A stretch of DNA of 64,000 bases from positions 924,621 to 988,620 of the forward strand of contig VXAU01003742.1 of the NCBI GenBank assembly GCA_013399695.1, written 5' to 3'. Below, piece after piece: positions 10,801-23,905 of this stretch; within the stretch, counting starts at the first letter, position 1, and every line of letters begins with the position of its first letter. The notes under the pieces are model-generated. The model had not been told where the DNA came from, did not search any database, and worked only from the letters and a program-made list of their open reading frames with translations. Made by a program: the position numbers and the translations under genes. Source of the stretch: Formicarius rufipectus (Eukaryota > Chordata > Aves > Passeriformes > Formicariidae).

Positions 10801-13145
10801 TCCTCCTTGTCAAGCATGGCTTCTCTGATACCAGAGAGAGCAGAGTTTACTGTCACTCCAGTCACTCCAGTCCTGAAGTCCCCACCTAGCTAAAGATATT
10901 CCCTAGAGTGAGCCTGGAGGAAGATCCCTTGGGCTCCTGTGCAGCCCTGGGGGAGGATGAGACCCAAACATCCTGGAAGGTGCTGAGCAGGCAAGTGATC
11001 ATTACAAAATCACAGCAGAGACAAGGACCACAGTTTTGTTCTGTATGAGTGGAATTCACCTGCCCAGAGGAGACCATCCTCAGGCCACAGGCCAGGTCTG
11101 CAGGGAGTCTTGGAGATGAAAATCATTATATCAATGAAAAATACTATTATTGTTTTGGTGCATAAGCAGAGAAAGCATTTGGGACTGTAGGCATGAACGC
11201 TACCACAAATGGTTACAAAACAAAGTTCCTTCTCCTTCTCCAGCTGTGTTTACTCCAGAGGAACACTGTTTGTGGAAGCTGGCAGCAGGGGATTAGCTAT
11301 GCTGGAGCCTTGCTTGTGGGGATGGGGAAGGTTGGGTGCTCCTCCAGCCCTGTGCTGTCACATCCACCAACTGCCAACCCAGCCAGGTGACATCAAAAAG
11401 CCCAAGGGAGTGAGCAGCCCTGAAAGCAGGGGCTGCAACCTGGTGCTGGCACTGCTTAGTGAATGCAGGACATGCTACAGGTTCACTGCTCCACAGGGAA
11501 ATGTCACCAGCCTCCCTTGTCACTCCTCCCCAGCCTTGCCATGAGAGCAGTGATGGAATTTCTGCCCCAAAGCCAAGTAGGCATTGAGAAAACAGTAGTT
11601 CTTCAGATCAAATCCCAAGGTCATTTGAGTATGTGCACTGCAGCAGAGCCCGTGGGAAAAGCCCAGGGTTTGGCTGGGCAGGAAAGTTCATCAGCATGTT
11701 CTCTTTTATTAAGTATCACCTTTCAGGAGGGCCCTGACTTCATCCATACGGTACAGACAAAGAAATTTAGCCACAAGCTAAGTGGCAAAAATATTCTTTA
11801 CAAAATAGTGACTGGCAGGGGAAAATAAGTGTTAGCTGCCAAGCTTTGCTCAGAGCTTCCCGGAGCCTGCGGGATGGAGCTGCAGGAATAAGCAGCAGGT
11901 ATTTTGAGCACTAAAATTCGTGATTTTCGGGGTCACCAAAAGGTGGTGATGTTCTGAACTACTGAAACTTTGAAAGTGCTGAATTTGAGTGCATAGAGGG
12001 TTTGGGCATAAACAAAATGGTCCAGTGTGCAATTAGCAACTGTGTGTGAAACTGCTTCTGGGCAGGGTGAGTTCTGGCTCACATGGACCATTTCACTTCC
12101 ACACTTTAGGCTTACTTTAGCAGCCACCTGAAAAATATCTATTTTGCCTGGATAATGACTCACAGTTTCACATATTTGAGGTCTGACTTCTGGTTAAAAG
12201 TATCTATGATATGAATTGCCACAATGTGAATAGATGGTGCTTTCTAATGGTCTTTTGTGGGCACAGCCCTGCTCGATGTGTTGTGCACACTGGGAGGACA
12301 GAGGTCAATTAGGGCATTTATTTCAGATTAGAGGAAATTACAAGGTAAAAAAATAGCATGTGGGTAATTTTCTGCTGGGAGGAGCATTGATAGCAAAGGT
12401 CAGAAAGAGGCCAAACGGGGCTGAACTGGCCCCATCGACTGGGAATGGTGCAGTAAGGGTTTTTTGATGTTTTTCCTGATTAGCAAATACACGTGTGCTG
12501 CAGACTCAGCTCTTTCCAGGAGTGTCAGCATAGTGCATTCATTGCACACAAGTGTGTTGCAGAGCCTTAGAAATACGGATTGGGCTGATTTTAATTGACC
12601 TGACCCTGATCCACTTTATCCATCTTTACCACTGGCTTAATTGGGTGGTTGCAGTAGCTGCTGTGCTCTTGGTATTAAATCAAGGTTTCCCTATGAGAAC
12701 ACCACATCTCCCTGCAGCCAGAAGGCTCAAGAAGAACAAGTTTGTTATTTAATGGTAACTTCCCACCTGGGAAACCAGAGTGGCACAAAAAAGGACCTGT
12801 TTGGCCAAGCACAAGACTGCACATGAGGACACTCTGAGACCATTCTGGAGGAAGGCAACTGCTCATCTGCACAGCCTGCCATGGCTCTGGTCTCTGAGGT
12901 TGATTGTTTATCTTCTGTATTTTTCAGAAAATTCCAGGCAGAAAAGTAGGGGTAAAACTGATCTTGGAAGCTATTCCAGTGCTTATTTCCCAGAAGCTAT
13001 ATTTAAACCTGCTCCCTTTCTCTTGCCCCCGCAAGTTAATACCAGCTGTGTGTCAGGGTTGCTGACACCTGCAAACAGCTTTCCAAAGCCACTAAAAAGT
13101 GTGCTTATGGTAGACTTAGATCTTTAAAAAGGCACTTTCTTATTG
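10800..13145. other. Intergenic, no gene seen
   Basis: This unique-looking sequence lies between the CR1 copies upstream of ADA and the 13.15 kb microsatellite. Open frames here are short, lack conserved domains and overlap one another on both strands. No RNA gene is recognised. Confidence 0.6.
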
Positions 13146-13146
13146 C

Positions 13147-13324
13147 CTTGGTTTGTTTGGGTTTTGTTTTTGTTTTTGTTTTTGTTTGTTTGTTTGTTTG
13201 TTTGTTTGTTTTTGTTTGTTTTGGTTTGTTTTGTTTTGTTTCGGTTTTTTTGTTTGGTTTGGTTTGGTTTGGGGGTTTTTTTGTTTGTTTGTTTGTTTGT
13301 TTTGTGCTTTTTTTTGTGGTTTGG

Positions 13325-13377
<53 letters not shown>

Positions 13378-13402
13378 TCTTGCTGTTGTTTGTTTTTTTT
13401 TT
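13147..13402. repeat. T/G-rich low-complexity tract with (GT)n microsatellite
   Basis: The first part consists of TTTG/TTTTG/TTTGG units that change gradually along the tract. It is followed by a pure (GT)n run at about 13329-13376 and then a T-rich tail. Several open frames appear in it on both strands (Phe/Val/Cys-rich one way, Lys/Thr/Asn-rich the other); they are repeat artefacts. Such tracts are often length-polymorphic. Confidence 0.95.
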
Positions 13403-16400
13403 CACTAGATACCAAACAGTATCACATGACAGCCCATTCTAAGTAGCTAAGGCAGTAAAAAGTGTATAGATTAATTAATTCTATGGTAAGATAGTATAAA
13501 TGCCACTGGCACGTATAAAGATGACATACTGGTATACTGGTTGATTTCACGAAAGGAGACATTCTCAGCCCAAACATCCATTGCTTCTGCAAAAGTTTTG
13601 GGTTTAAGACAAAGGCGTAACTTATTTCAGCAATTCCCATTTAACTTCTGCAGCTTCTCTGCAGGGCAGGGAAAACGTCTGCCCCAGGGCGAGACATCAC
13701 TGGAGTCAGCGGTGGGAACTCAGCTGTGACCCATTTGGTTCCCGCTGGGGATCACGGGACCCTGCGGTCAATTGGAAGGGCAAAAACCCCGCTGAGATCC
13801 ATCCTGCTCCCCAAAGGGACTTACTTCATTTCCCCTCTGCTCTCAAAGGAGCTGGAAACAGACCCAACCCTGCCCTCCAAAAGCAGAAGCTGGTCCTGCA
13901 TCACCTCCCGGTCCTGGACAGACTTTCTCCCAGCTCTCCATCAGCAGGGGGCAGGTGACGGGCTTTTCCTAAGGATATTCATGCGACCCAAGAGCAATAG
14001 GACAAACACAGCGGGCCACAAGCAGCTCCTTGGAGGGCTGATGACTCCCTGGACACATCCAGGAGATGCCACTGGTCAGACCCCTCTGGGGACTCCTGTC
14101 TGGCACTGCTCCTGAGGAAACTGCAACCCTTGCACCACTAAAACACCACCCTGAAAAGAGAAACAACCTCCACAATAGAAACCCCCTCAGACATAGCCCG
14201 GAGCACCCTGTAAACAGATTGCATTTTCCCATTTGGGGACATTTTTGAGCAGCACAGAAATGCACACCCAGCTGGTGACATGCCCAGCACGGGCACATCC
14301 TGGGATGCAGCCACCAGCAGAGCCACGTGGGCTGCTGCAAGCCTGCCGTGCTGATCCCCTAAATGGATTAGGGCTGTAACGTGGAAAGCAAATTTTCACC
14401 CAGCATCAGGCCACACTCATGTATTTCAGCCTGTTCTGAACATCTCCTGGGCCAGGAAGGCTGTCTGCTATGAGCTATAGGGAAATTGGGCTGCTCCAGA
14501 GCCCACAGGACATTGGTATAGCATGGTATACATCTTTGGAAGTGATAAAGCAGAGAAAAGGCAGAGAAACACAGTGTCAGTGCTTTGGGCTGTGGGAAAG
14601 AGCAGTGGTTGGGTTTGACAGCATTTCAGGCTGGGAAATGCCTACTGTGCCCACCCTGGAAGCTGTGGGAGATCTGAGGATAAAGGCAGCCCCAGCTCTT
14701 TGGCCACAGGGTGCAGATGGCCCTGGCACCCACAGGTGACAGGAGCACACAGTCCTTCATCTCCACAGAGCACCACCCTGCCCTCCACCCTACCTGTTTG
14801 TCAGCTTGTTTCACTGTTAAAATCTAGTACTGAAGTTCAAGATCAAGGAACAAATGGAAGCAGGGTTCACCTTGCCAGGTAGCTCAGCTCATCCTGGGCC
14901 CTTGGGCTCTGGCTGCCCTTTGAATTCCCTTGTGGGTAAAGAGAAGAAGCCAACTCCATTCTATGGAAAGATGTGGCCCTGTCAAGCAGAGCTGAGAGAA
15001 ATCTGAACCAGCCACAGCACCTAAGACAGAAACCTCACCAGGATGTGACTTCTGTGCAGGGCAGGCCAAGATCATTATGTGCCAGGATCATCCTGAGGAG
15101 ACCAGGAGATAAGGAATCGGGTGGGTGGATTCAAGACTTCCCAAGTGCACCCACCACCTTCACCACAATGGATGATGCTTCAGGCACTGGGGAAAGGTTT
15201 TGTTGCTAGAAAATTACTAAGCCTGCTGCTACTTGCAAGACTGTAGCGACTTTCCCACCAGCAGTTGATTGGGATGGTAAGAGCTGGCTCAGTGCCCAGA
15301 GACCTCCACCATGCACCATGCACCATGCACAGGGGACCCTCCTGGTGCCTGCACACCAGGGGACTCCAGCCCAAGTACATGTCAGTTCCTCCCTGCCCTG
15401 ACCCCGATTTTCACAAAGGGAAACTCAGAGATGAGAGCAGCACATGAGCCAGGCGTGCTCCAGCATATCCCAGTGGGTCCCCATGCTGTGCTGGGGCAGG
15501 TCCCAGTGCAGCTCAGTCTGATTTCCAACAATGAGGAGGTGGGAACACATTCCTCTTCTGGTTCCTTAAATGGCTGGGTGTAACGGACCTTTTGACTCAG
15601 TAATGAAGCTCTGCCAGTCTGTTTGCCAAGGTCACTGCCCTCCTTGTAAACAGGACACACCAACAGAGATAAGATTTCCAGCCAGATTCGCGCCAGCCTG
15701 GCACAATATCCTCCTCCTAAGGGTTTTTAGCACCATCTCAGGAGGCACAGCTCACCTGCAGATCAAAACCTCCACAGGAACAGCACTGCTGTTTCCAAAC
15801 TGTGGCTGGAACATGACCCCAGTGCCTCACTCTCATCTTCCTTGCCTCTTCCACAGATCTTCAATACCCCTTCTGGGTCTGGCCATGAGCACCCTGAGTC
15901 CTCAGCACAGCCCATTTTTGCACTGGAACGTGCTGGGGAGGGGTGGAGGGAAGTGTGCAAGGCCCCTTCCAGAACACACTCCCCATCCAGAGCATGTTCT
16001 CCCCCACACCCTTTCCTGCAGCACCTCTCCTGAGGGAATTCCACCCAGAGCAGGATGCCCTGCTCCAGCAAGGGGTCACTGAGCAGGGCAATACAGATGC
16101 AGCTCCCAGGCTGAGCACAAGCCCAGCTGTGGTCGGTTAACACATGGCTCAATTCAAGTCTACTTTTTGAACGAAGACCAAGAGACACACGGGCTGACAC
16201 CCCTGATTTTATCTCTGCAAGGCAGGGCCCAGGGAGCCAAGGGCTTGTGCAGTTTGATACGTATGCGAAGCTTCTCAGCCCCAAACCCACAGTGCCTCCC
16301 CAGCTGTTCCACCCATTATCCAGAGCTGTGTTGGGAGCAGGTCTTCATCCTTTGTAGGCAACTCACAGCCATATCCAGGGAAGAAGCTGGGTCAGGTGTC

Positions 16401-18540
16401 ACACCGCATTCCATGGCCAAATACTGCCTAAAAGTTGCAGTCACTGGGCAGAGTAAGAAGGATCCCAAAGGAAACCTCTGACCAAGGTGCTGTCTGCACA
16501 CCTGGCAGCTGTGATGAGCAGGAACAAGCTTCTCCAACTCAAGGGGACTCTACATGTCCAGGCTTCAGCAGCACATGTTGCACTGCAGAGAGCTGAGCTG
16601 TTCTCCAACCCCCAGCATAAGCAGGTAATTAGATTATCAGCACACAGCCAGACATTGCCACTCGGGCCACTAAAGGACAGAGAGGAGCTGAGGGCAGCCT
16701 TTCTCAGAAGGGGTGTGGTGCCACAGGTCAGCACCATGCATCCCATCTTCACTGCAGTGGCAAAAAGGGAAAAAATGAGAATGCTTTTGCCAAATCTGAT
16801 CTTCTTAGAGATACTTTGGATGGGGCTGAGAAGCAGGAAACACAAATAATCGGCATAATATTGCCCCCCTCAGACTCTTTCTAATATCACACCCTCAATC
16901 CACACTGCTGTCTCTGCAGGAAAACTCAAGTCTCCCCAGCGCACAGCACAGCTCTCCTGCCCAGGGCCCCGGGGAATTTGGTAGTTTCCCAGTGTCACTT
17001 CTAACCTCCCCACAGGGTTGCCAGACAACACCTTCTGCAGCCTGATTTGTTGGCTTGTAGGTTTTTCCCCCAGGGATCCAGAGCATCAGCTTTGTGCTTC
17101 TTTAGGAGTTTTAGCTGTGCTCTCAGCCCTTCATCACACTGTCATTTGGGGTGGGAGTGGGGAAAGAGGAGTGGGAGCAGGGCTGGTCAGCTGCTGCAGG
17201 GATGCAGGAGACACGGGCCACATGTGGGGAAGTGGTATCTGTGAGGCCCCTCAGCACTGGGAGAAGGAGTGCATCCCATCAACCCAAAACCCCACCACAG
17301 CAGGGATTTAATACTAGGTTGGTCCACTGGTATAGGCACTCACCAAGCCCTAAACTGAGCTTAAATGCGGCTTCTGGGTCCATGGGTGTGGGGCCAGTGA
17401 GGCTCGTCAGGGCTATTAAGGCTCATTAATCTTCTCAGGACTCTGCCACTGGCAGTGTCACATCCTGTAGTGCAAATCTCGGGGATGGTTTCCACCCATC
17501 TCCCACCCTGATCCTGTGTAACCCTTATGTCTGGCAGACAGCAGGGCTTGGTCCTGACGTTGGTCCATCCCTGCTACTGCTCCATCCTGCCTGTAGGTGG
17601 CTTTGATGGAGGAGCTGTTTGCATGCCCAGATTCAGGATCTGGAGTGCAGAGCAGTAACTGGTCCCAGTTCAAGGCTGCCACCTCTGGATCACCAGATCA
17701 CTCACCTTGAAATGCCAGTGAGGGTCTGGTTAAACCCAAACTGAGGAACACAATACTCACTCGTGTGGGTTTGGTCCCGGGATATGTTTGCTTCTCAAAC
17801 AGGGCTTGCAGAGCACCAGCAGAAACGTCAACACTTGGGGATATTGCAAGTAGATAGAGAAAGGAAGGTGAAGGGGAGAAGAAGAAGAAGGAGAAAAGGA
17901 ATAGCCAGGTGCTCCCAGTCATCACTCTGGTGGTGGTTCCTGGCAGGGCTAGTGTTACTGGGGCATTTCTAGGGGCCTGCCTGGCTGTTGTCCCAGCAAA
18001 GGTGGCCATAAGCCCCAGGGCAGACTGGCCCCTGCTCTGGCAAAAAATGCTTGAAGAGAAATTGATCTTCACTGTGTCGAGCTGGAAATTTCTGGAGCAT
18101 CTGGAGATGCTTTAATTTATCTAATCCAGGGCCCTGACCCAATTAATATTCTATAGGATCTCCTGGAGCTCTTGTTTTGTTCAGTTCTTGGCTTCAAGGG
18201 CTGCAGAAGAAATTGAAAACAGATTATTGGGAATAAAACAGCTTCAGTTTTGAGGCAGCTATGTCTGGTGAGGTTGGCTTCATTTCCAGCCATTTCCCAG
18301 GCATAGTGCAAGGCTGGCTGCAAAGAGTTTTGCCCCAGTGGCAGCAGAAAGCCTTTACTTTAAAGCAAAGGTGAATATCCAGGAGCAATACAGAGCAGAG
18401 ATAGAACCGGCTCTGCCCGCCGGCCCCTCTCCCACATCCAACACCTGCCGGCTCCGTGGTGGGATAAACCCGTGTTTACATCCAGGGAAGGGACACGGGG
18501 AAACAGATGGGGCACAGGGCAGGGGATGCGAGGGGCAGTC
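13403..18540. other. Intergenic, no gene seen
   Basis: No conserved coding exon, tRNA or complete mobile element is recognised. A tiny CACCATG tandem (about 15307-15330) is the only local repeat noted. Moderately CpG-containing patches occur near 13.68-13.8 kb but do not amount to an island. Confidence 0.55.
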
Positions 18541-18549
18541 GGGGAGCCC

Positions 18550-18975
18550 GGGGCAAGGCGTGAAGCCCCGCAGCGCCCGGAGAGCCCGACACAGCGGCCA
18601 CGAGAGGGAGGCAGAGCCCGTGCTCTGTGGAGGGGCGGGGGCGGCGGAGTCGGGGCTGCGGGATCGGGGCTGCGGGGTGGGAGCTGCGGGATCGGGGATG
18701 CGGGATGGGGGCTGCGGGGTGGGAGCTGCGGGATCGGGGATGCGGGATGGGGGCTGCGGGGTGGGAGCTGCGGGATCGGGGATNATGGGGGCTGCGGGGT
18801 GGGAGCTGCGGGCTCGGGGCTGAGGGATGGGGGCTGCGGGATGGGGGCTGCGGGCTCGGAGCTGCGGCACCGCCACCCCCGTCCCGCCCCGGCCCGCTCC
18901 AGCCCCCCGGTCTCCCGGCGATGTGGGTCGATGAGGAGCGATGCTGCACAATGGATCCCGGTTCAGCAGAGCTGC
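18550..18975. promoter_or_regulatory. Orphan CpG island between ADA and CCN5
   Basis: This GC- and CpG-rich block has a GC-box cluster (GGGGCGGGGGCGG near 18633) and a tandem repeat in its centre. It is about 9 kb from the ADA promoter and 12 kb from CCN5, and no coding exon of a known family is attached to it. It could be the promoter of a non-coding transcript, an enhancer-type island, or simply a GC-rich repeat expansion. Which of these applies cannot be told from sequence alone. Confidence 0.5.
18645..18870. repeat. 42-bp GC-rich minisatellite (contains an ambiguous base)
   Basis: Head-to-tail copies of a 42-bp unit built from GGGATCGGGGATGCGGGATG and GGGGCTGCGGGGTGGGAGCT segments, flanked by shorter variants of the same GCTGCGGGATGGGGG core. 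One N at 18784 lies where a copy appears truncated, so the array length in the assembly is probably not exact. The G-runs on the plus strand are compatible with G-quadruplex formation (inference). Open frames through it on both strands come from the multiple-of-three unit. Confidence 0.9.
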
Positions 18976-18979
18976 ACAA

Positions 18980-21900
18980 GTGCCGCGGGAGTGTAAACCC
19001 TGCCGGTGGTCCCCTAATGAGATCATTGCCCTCCGCCCCGAAGATCTTCGGCTCCTCTGCTCAGGATGGCCAGGTGAAGAGGCTGAGCACTTGAACACAC
19101 AGGTTATGCCTAAAGTCCTTTCCAAGGGCTGTTCTCTTCGGATGCCAAGACTTTGTCCCATTCCCTGTTCACATGAAGGCATGGACTGTGGATGGGACAT
19201 CTTGCAGGCCAGCAGCGGGACCAGGCAGAGAGGAACACCTGGGAAGTCCCTACAGTTCGGCTCTCATCTGTAAATCCAGGGCAAATACCCCACCGTGCAT
19301 TACTGAGGGATTGTCAGACAAAAGGCATGAAGCAGGGCAGGAGCTCACAGGAATGGGCTGTCAGTGCCCATGACTGTACGTCCACCCTCTGTCAATGGCT
19401 CTGGCTCAGCCCCAATTAGTACTATGACAGGTTGCATCAGGTGAGGTCGAGATCCCATTCCCACCTTAAGTTTTATGCCCAAATTGTCCCCAAAAGCACA
19501 GTCAGGAAGCCCCCAGTGAAGGCCATCATTGTCACACTCTGTGAATCAGTGGTCCCTTTGGATACTGCTGACACACCATTGCTGAAAAGCCTGAACACTT
19601 GCAGACAGCAAGGAGACTAGAAGGTAGGTAAGAGGCAGCTGAAAAGCTGCAAAAGTGCATGGGCTACCAGGGGCCAGGGCTGTGCCAGGGCCAGAAAAGC
19701 AGCTAGAGGGGGAGAAGGAAACATGGGGAGGCTTCTTGTGAAGATGTTTTTAAAATCACATTGTGCCAAGTTCAAGTGTGGACTTTTCAGTGATGTACAA
19801 GAGAATTGGCTCTGTGATACAAAAGTGGCCCAGACAATGACTCATGATAGTCCAATGACATTTAAACACCTAATTTCTAGCTAAGAAAAACCTGAGGTCA
19901 ACCCAGAAAGTTGTCACCCTCTGAAAAAGCACTCCTTGCAAAAAATCAGCCTTTTGAGGGACTCTGCACAGAGTGTGGCACCTGGGACATAGTAGAACTG
20001 ATCCCCTGGCACTGCTGGCATACTGCATTTGGCCAGGGCAGTGCCAGCAACACTCCCAGCCGGAGCTTGGCTGCCTTGTGGCTTTCCAAGACAGATCAAG
20101 AGCACAGGGCTGCCTGCCCGCCCCGTTCACCAGCTCAAGAAAGGAACTGGGGAGGGCAGAGGAATGCAAACCAGGCCAGAGAACTCATTCATCCTCCTGC
20201 TCCCATCTTCAGAGCATTCCAGGCAGTCTTACTACAACGCAATATTTTGTGCGCTGCGATCCACCCGCACACACGCCTGCCTCTCATCCTCTGCCAGAGC
20301 TTACTCTCCCGAGGCACCTCGAGCTGAGTCTGTAATAAATCAGGCAGCAGCCTCCATCCAAAACATGCACACCCTGGGTTGCTCTGCTGAAAAATGAGCA
20401 CCAAGCTTTTCATCTGAACACCTGCAGCAGGCAGGCAGCTGTGCTGACCCAGGGTGTGGTATCACTGCCCGAATTAAAGGCACGGTGCTGTTCAGACACT
20501 CTCCCTGGCCAGTTTGCTGTCCTCCAGCATTTTTCTTTTCCCCACACAGGGCTGGGATCTGGCTCCCACAGCTCATCCCTCAGACTCTGGGAGCCCTGGT
20601 CTGGCTCAGAACTGCCAAAGTGAGTTTGAATTCATCAGCCTCTGAATTCAGTGATAGCCATTGCTCTTTAATGAGCTGGTGAGAGATTTGGAGCAAAATC
20701 CTCCTAATTCATCAAAGGAGCTTGGGAGGGAGACCTGGGAATGGACACATGCAGTTTGAGCTGGAGGGATGTGCCGCAGGCATCTGGAGAAGCATCTCCA
20801 GCAGCAGATGTGGGAACAGGGGGATTTTGCCCAGGACTTCTGCTGGCAGATCCAGCCTGGGGCATGAGCACAGCTCTGTCAGTCACAGTGGAAGGGCAGC
20901 AGTGGTGCTTGGAGCCCACTCACTTCACTGATCCACTTGGGAAAGTCAGGAGAGTGACCAGAGCCAGGACACCGGGTGTAGGAGGGTGGCCACACTCCAA
21001 GCCAGAGTGCCCAGTTCCACAGCAGTGGGTTCAGTGTGTGGTCCCACCACAAGCAGAGGGACACTGCAGTGACAGTGACTGGAGGTGGGGAGTGCACGAC
21101 TTCAAGCTCTCCACATCACACAGAGGAGCATGGCCCCACTTGGGAAAACTGGAACCAAGACCAAACCCATCTGGCTCTGCTCTGAACACTGCTGAGATCT
21201 TTCTTGGGTTTATTTTCATGCAGATCCCCAGAATGCAGAGACAGGCAGGAAAGTGAGAGCTGAAAGCAAACAGGAAAAAGGCAGGTTCTCTTGATTTCTA
21301 TTTTTAACACTGCAAGCAACATTAGTGTCATTATATTTAGAAAAAAAAAGTATTCAGAGCGTTTCCTGCCTCCCCTTTCAATACCTTCAGCTATTTCCTT
21401 TCAGATGTTTCCAGGGGCCAGGGCTCAGAGGCAGAAGGAGCTAGGCTGGGCTCTCACAGAGGAATGTTGGATTGAAGCAGGTGCCTGCGGTTCTTTGTGG
21501 GGACAGAGAGGAGAATCAGGCTGTGCAGAATGTGGCCTGGTCCAAGCAGAAGCTGCATGACACTGCAGGACCTTCCAACTGCCTTTCTGTGAGTTGTAGC
21601 ACCTCGGTGCCATCAAAGGAAGCACAAGGTGAGTGTAATGCAGGGAAAGGCGCAGCAGCACCATCAGGTTTGGTTCAGGGAGAGAGGCTGCAGCAGCCAA
21701 GGCTGGAGACACAGCTCTGCCCTCCTGCAGGGACCCTGGCTGAGCAGAGTCAAGCTGCTGGACCAGGGACTGTTCTGCAGCAGAAGTTGTTCCATGAGTC
21801 TCTTTAATGCCCAGCACCATCTGTGGTGGGGATCACACATGGGACTGGTGAACTGTGGCAGCAGCAAAGCAAGGACTGCATGTAGAGGGTGGCTGGTGTC

Positions 21901-23765
21901 CCTTGGAGTCAGAGTCTTTGCACTTTTGTCCCTTCTCCACTCTCACGTGACCGCCTGGCTTGGCTTCTGCGCAGCTCGGCACATCTTCCCTTCACTCTGA
22001 CAGCCCTTTGCTCATTTGCCTCAGGCTCAAGGACTGTGGTTTGCAAAGTGTTTTCATTTAATTCCTGTACAGATGATGCAGAACATGATTTCTGGGTGGC
22101 AGGCCAGCGGAGTGGCCTTGCCTGCACAGGCAGCAGACCACAGCTCAGCAGGACCACGGGATGCAGAGCAAAGTGGGGTTTCAATGCGGTCAGCTTCTGG
22201 CAGTGGAGAGTGCAGCCAAATGCCAGAGAAACAGCTCTCCTAACCCCAACCACGCTGTGCTAGATGTGATTTCCAGCAAAACTGCAGCCCAGGATTTCTC
22301 CATGTGGCCTGGGGAGCTCCCCGCCCCAGGAAGGAGATGGAGATAATGTTGGAAAAGTGGCATGGACATCATGCACAGCAGCCAAATCACCTCAAAGCAT
22401 CCCCTGCAGCCTGGGCTGGTAGAGGATCCCCTGCAGGCAGAGGAGCAGCCTGGCTGTCCCATGCACACACTGCTCTTCACACACCAGTTGCTGCCCTGGC
22501 AGTACCTGTAAGAGATGTTCTTGACTGGGCTCAGACAAGGCAGGGAGAGCAGATGACACTCCTGTCCCACAGTTACAGGGATTCCAGGCTGCATTTGCCT
22601 TCCTGGGTTTTGGTCTGTGAGAGGAGCTGCCTTGTCAGATGCTCCTCTGGGGCTCTGGTTGACTCCAAACCAAAGAGAGAAGCCTGCCCAGGAGCAGCTC
22701 CTGAGACAGGCTGAGCCACAGACAGGCTGCCATCACCAGCCCTGGGTGATGAGGTGCAGACAGTCCCAAGGATCAAACACTCCCTTTCTCTATTTCCCTG
22801 TCCAAAGCCCTGCAGAAGGTGGAAACCCACCCCAAAAGGATCTTGATATGACAGTACATAAGGGATGCCCTGCAAATCCCAGTACAGCCCATCCCATCCC
22901 AGTTCCCAGCTGAGGCAGTGTCGCTGCAGCTTCTCTGTAAGTCACCAGTGGTTTTACCCAGCCTGAAGGCAATAACTGCAGATGGGAGTGTTGTTCTGGT
23001 GACCCCCAGCAGAAGATCCTGATATTTTTCACCTGGGAATGCAGGGATCTGGGTTGTTTTTACCGAGTTCCAAGATGCCTCTGCAGATGGCCCTGGAGGT
23101 CTGTGGCCAGCTTGGTAGAGCAGTGATGTTCTCTGAGGCTCAGTGGACTCTCTTTGCCCTGGATTGTACAAGCTCTCAAAAGGAGATCTCACATGGACTC
23201 CTTGAAAGAGCCATTCCTGCTGCTGTGGTCAGAGCCAGGGAGGTGCCAACCTCTGTGCCAGAAAGAGAAATGGACTGGCTATGCAAGTGGAAAAGGCAAT
23301 CCACAGTGACAGGGACCTGCTTGGAATGAGCCTGACACAACCCAGTGAGTCACAAGTCACAGATAGGCTTTTCTTGGCTTTTTTCCCTGCTCTTTTCAAG
23401 GAAATCAGCAATAATATAGTCAGAAAAGAAAAAACTAACAGACCAGTCTCCCTTCCCATGGCTGGGAGAGCTGCAGGTGCAGGAACCTCACAGAGGCAGG
23501 ACTTACATGGCTGAAAGGCAGCAGAGTCCCATTCAATAGGAATCAGTGAGTTTTCCTTTAATTGTTAATCAGGTGTGTTGTGGGAATGATGTCAAAAATG
23601 AGACAGTCCTTCTCCTTCCCTTTGGTCACCACATCAGGGAAATCATCAGTTCATGGGAGATCCCCATGCCCCAGGACACTTTCTCCCTGACCTCTTCTTG
23701 CTTTCTCAGGGGAAAAATTTCTATTATCTCCATATGGCCACAGATTCATGAGGACTTGCTGCAGA
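18980..23765. other. Intergenic, no gene seen
   Basis: Both strands carry many short overlapping open frames without recognisable domains. No splice-compatible conserved exon, RNA gene or clear repeat was identified. Confidence 0.55.
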
Positions 23766-23770
23766 GGATC

Positions 23771-23905
23771 TTAGAATCACAGAATGCTTTGTGTTCAAAG
23801 GGACCTTAAAGACCATCTAGGTCCAAATCCCTTGCCACAGGCAGGGACACCTTTCACCAGGAAGTTTTTCAAAGCCCCATCCAACCTGTCCTTGATCTCC
23901 AGGGA
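23771..23905 (-). mobile_element. CR1-like LINE 3' fragment
   Basis: It begins with AGAATCACAGAATGCTTTG, the usual inverted CR1 3' terminus, followed by AAGGGACCTTAAAGACCATC, CCACAGGCAGGGACACCTTT and AAAGCCCCATCCAACCTGTC. It is truncated at about 23.9 kb. The similarity is strong enough for recognition by eye. Confidence 0.88.

Noticed and set aside
13124..13446. Repetitive Phe/Val/Cys and Lys/Thr/Asn open frames
   Set aside because: They are translations of the TTTG and (GT)n microsatellite, not proteins.
18355..19200. 281-codon minus-strand frame with Ser/Pro/His repeats
   Set aside because: It reads through the 42-bp minisatellite and an ambiguous base. There is no conserved domain.
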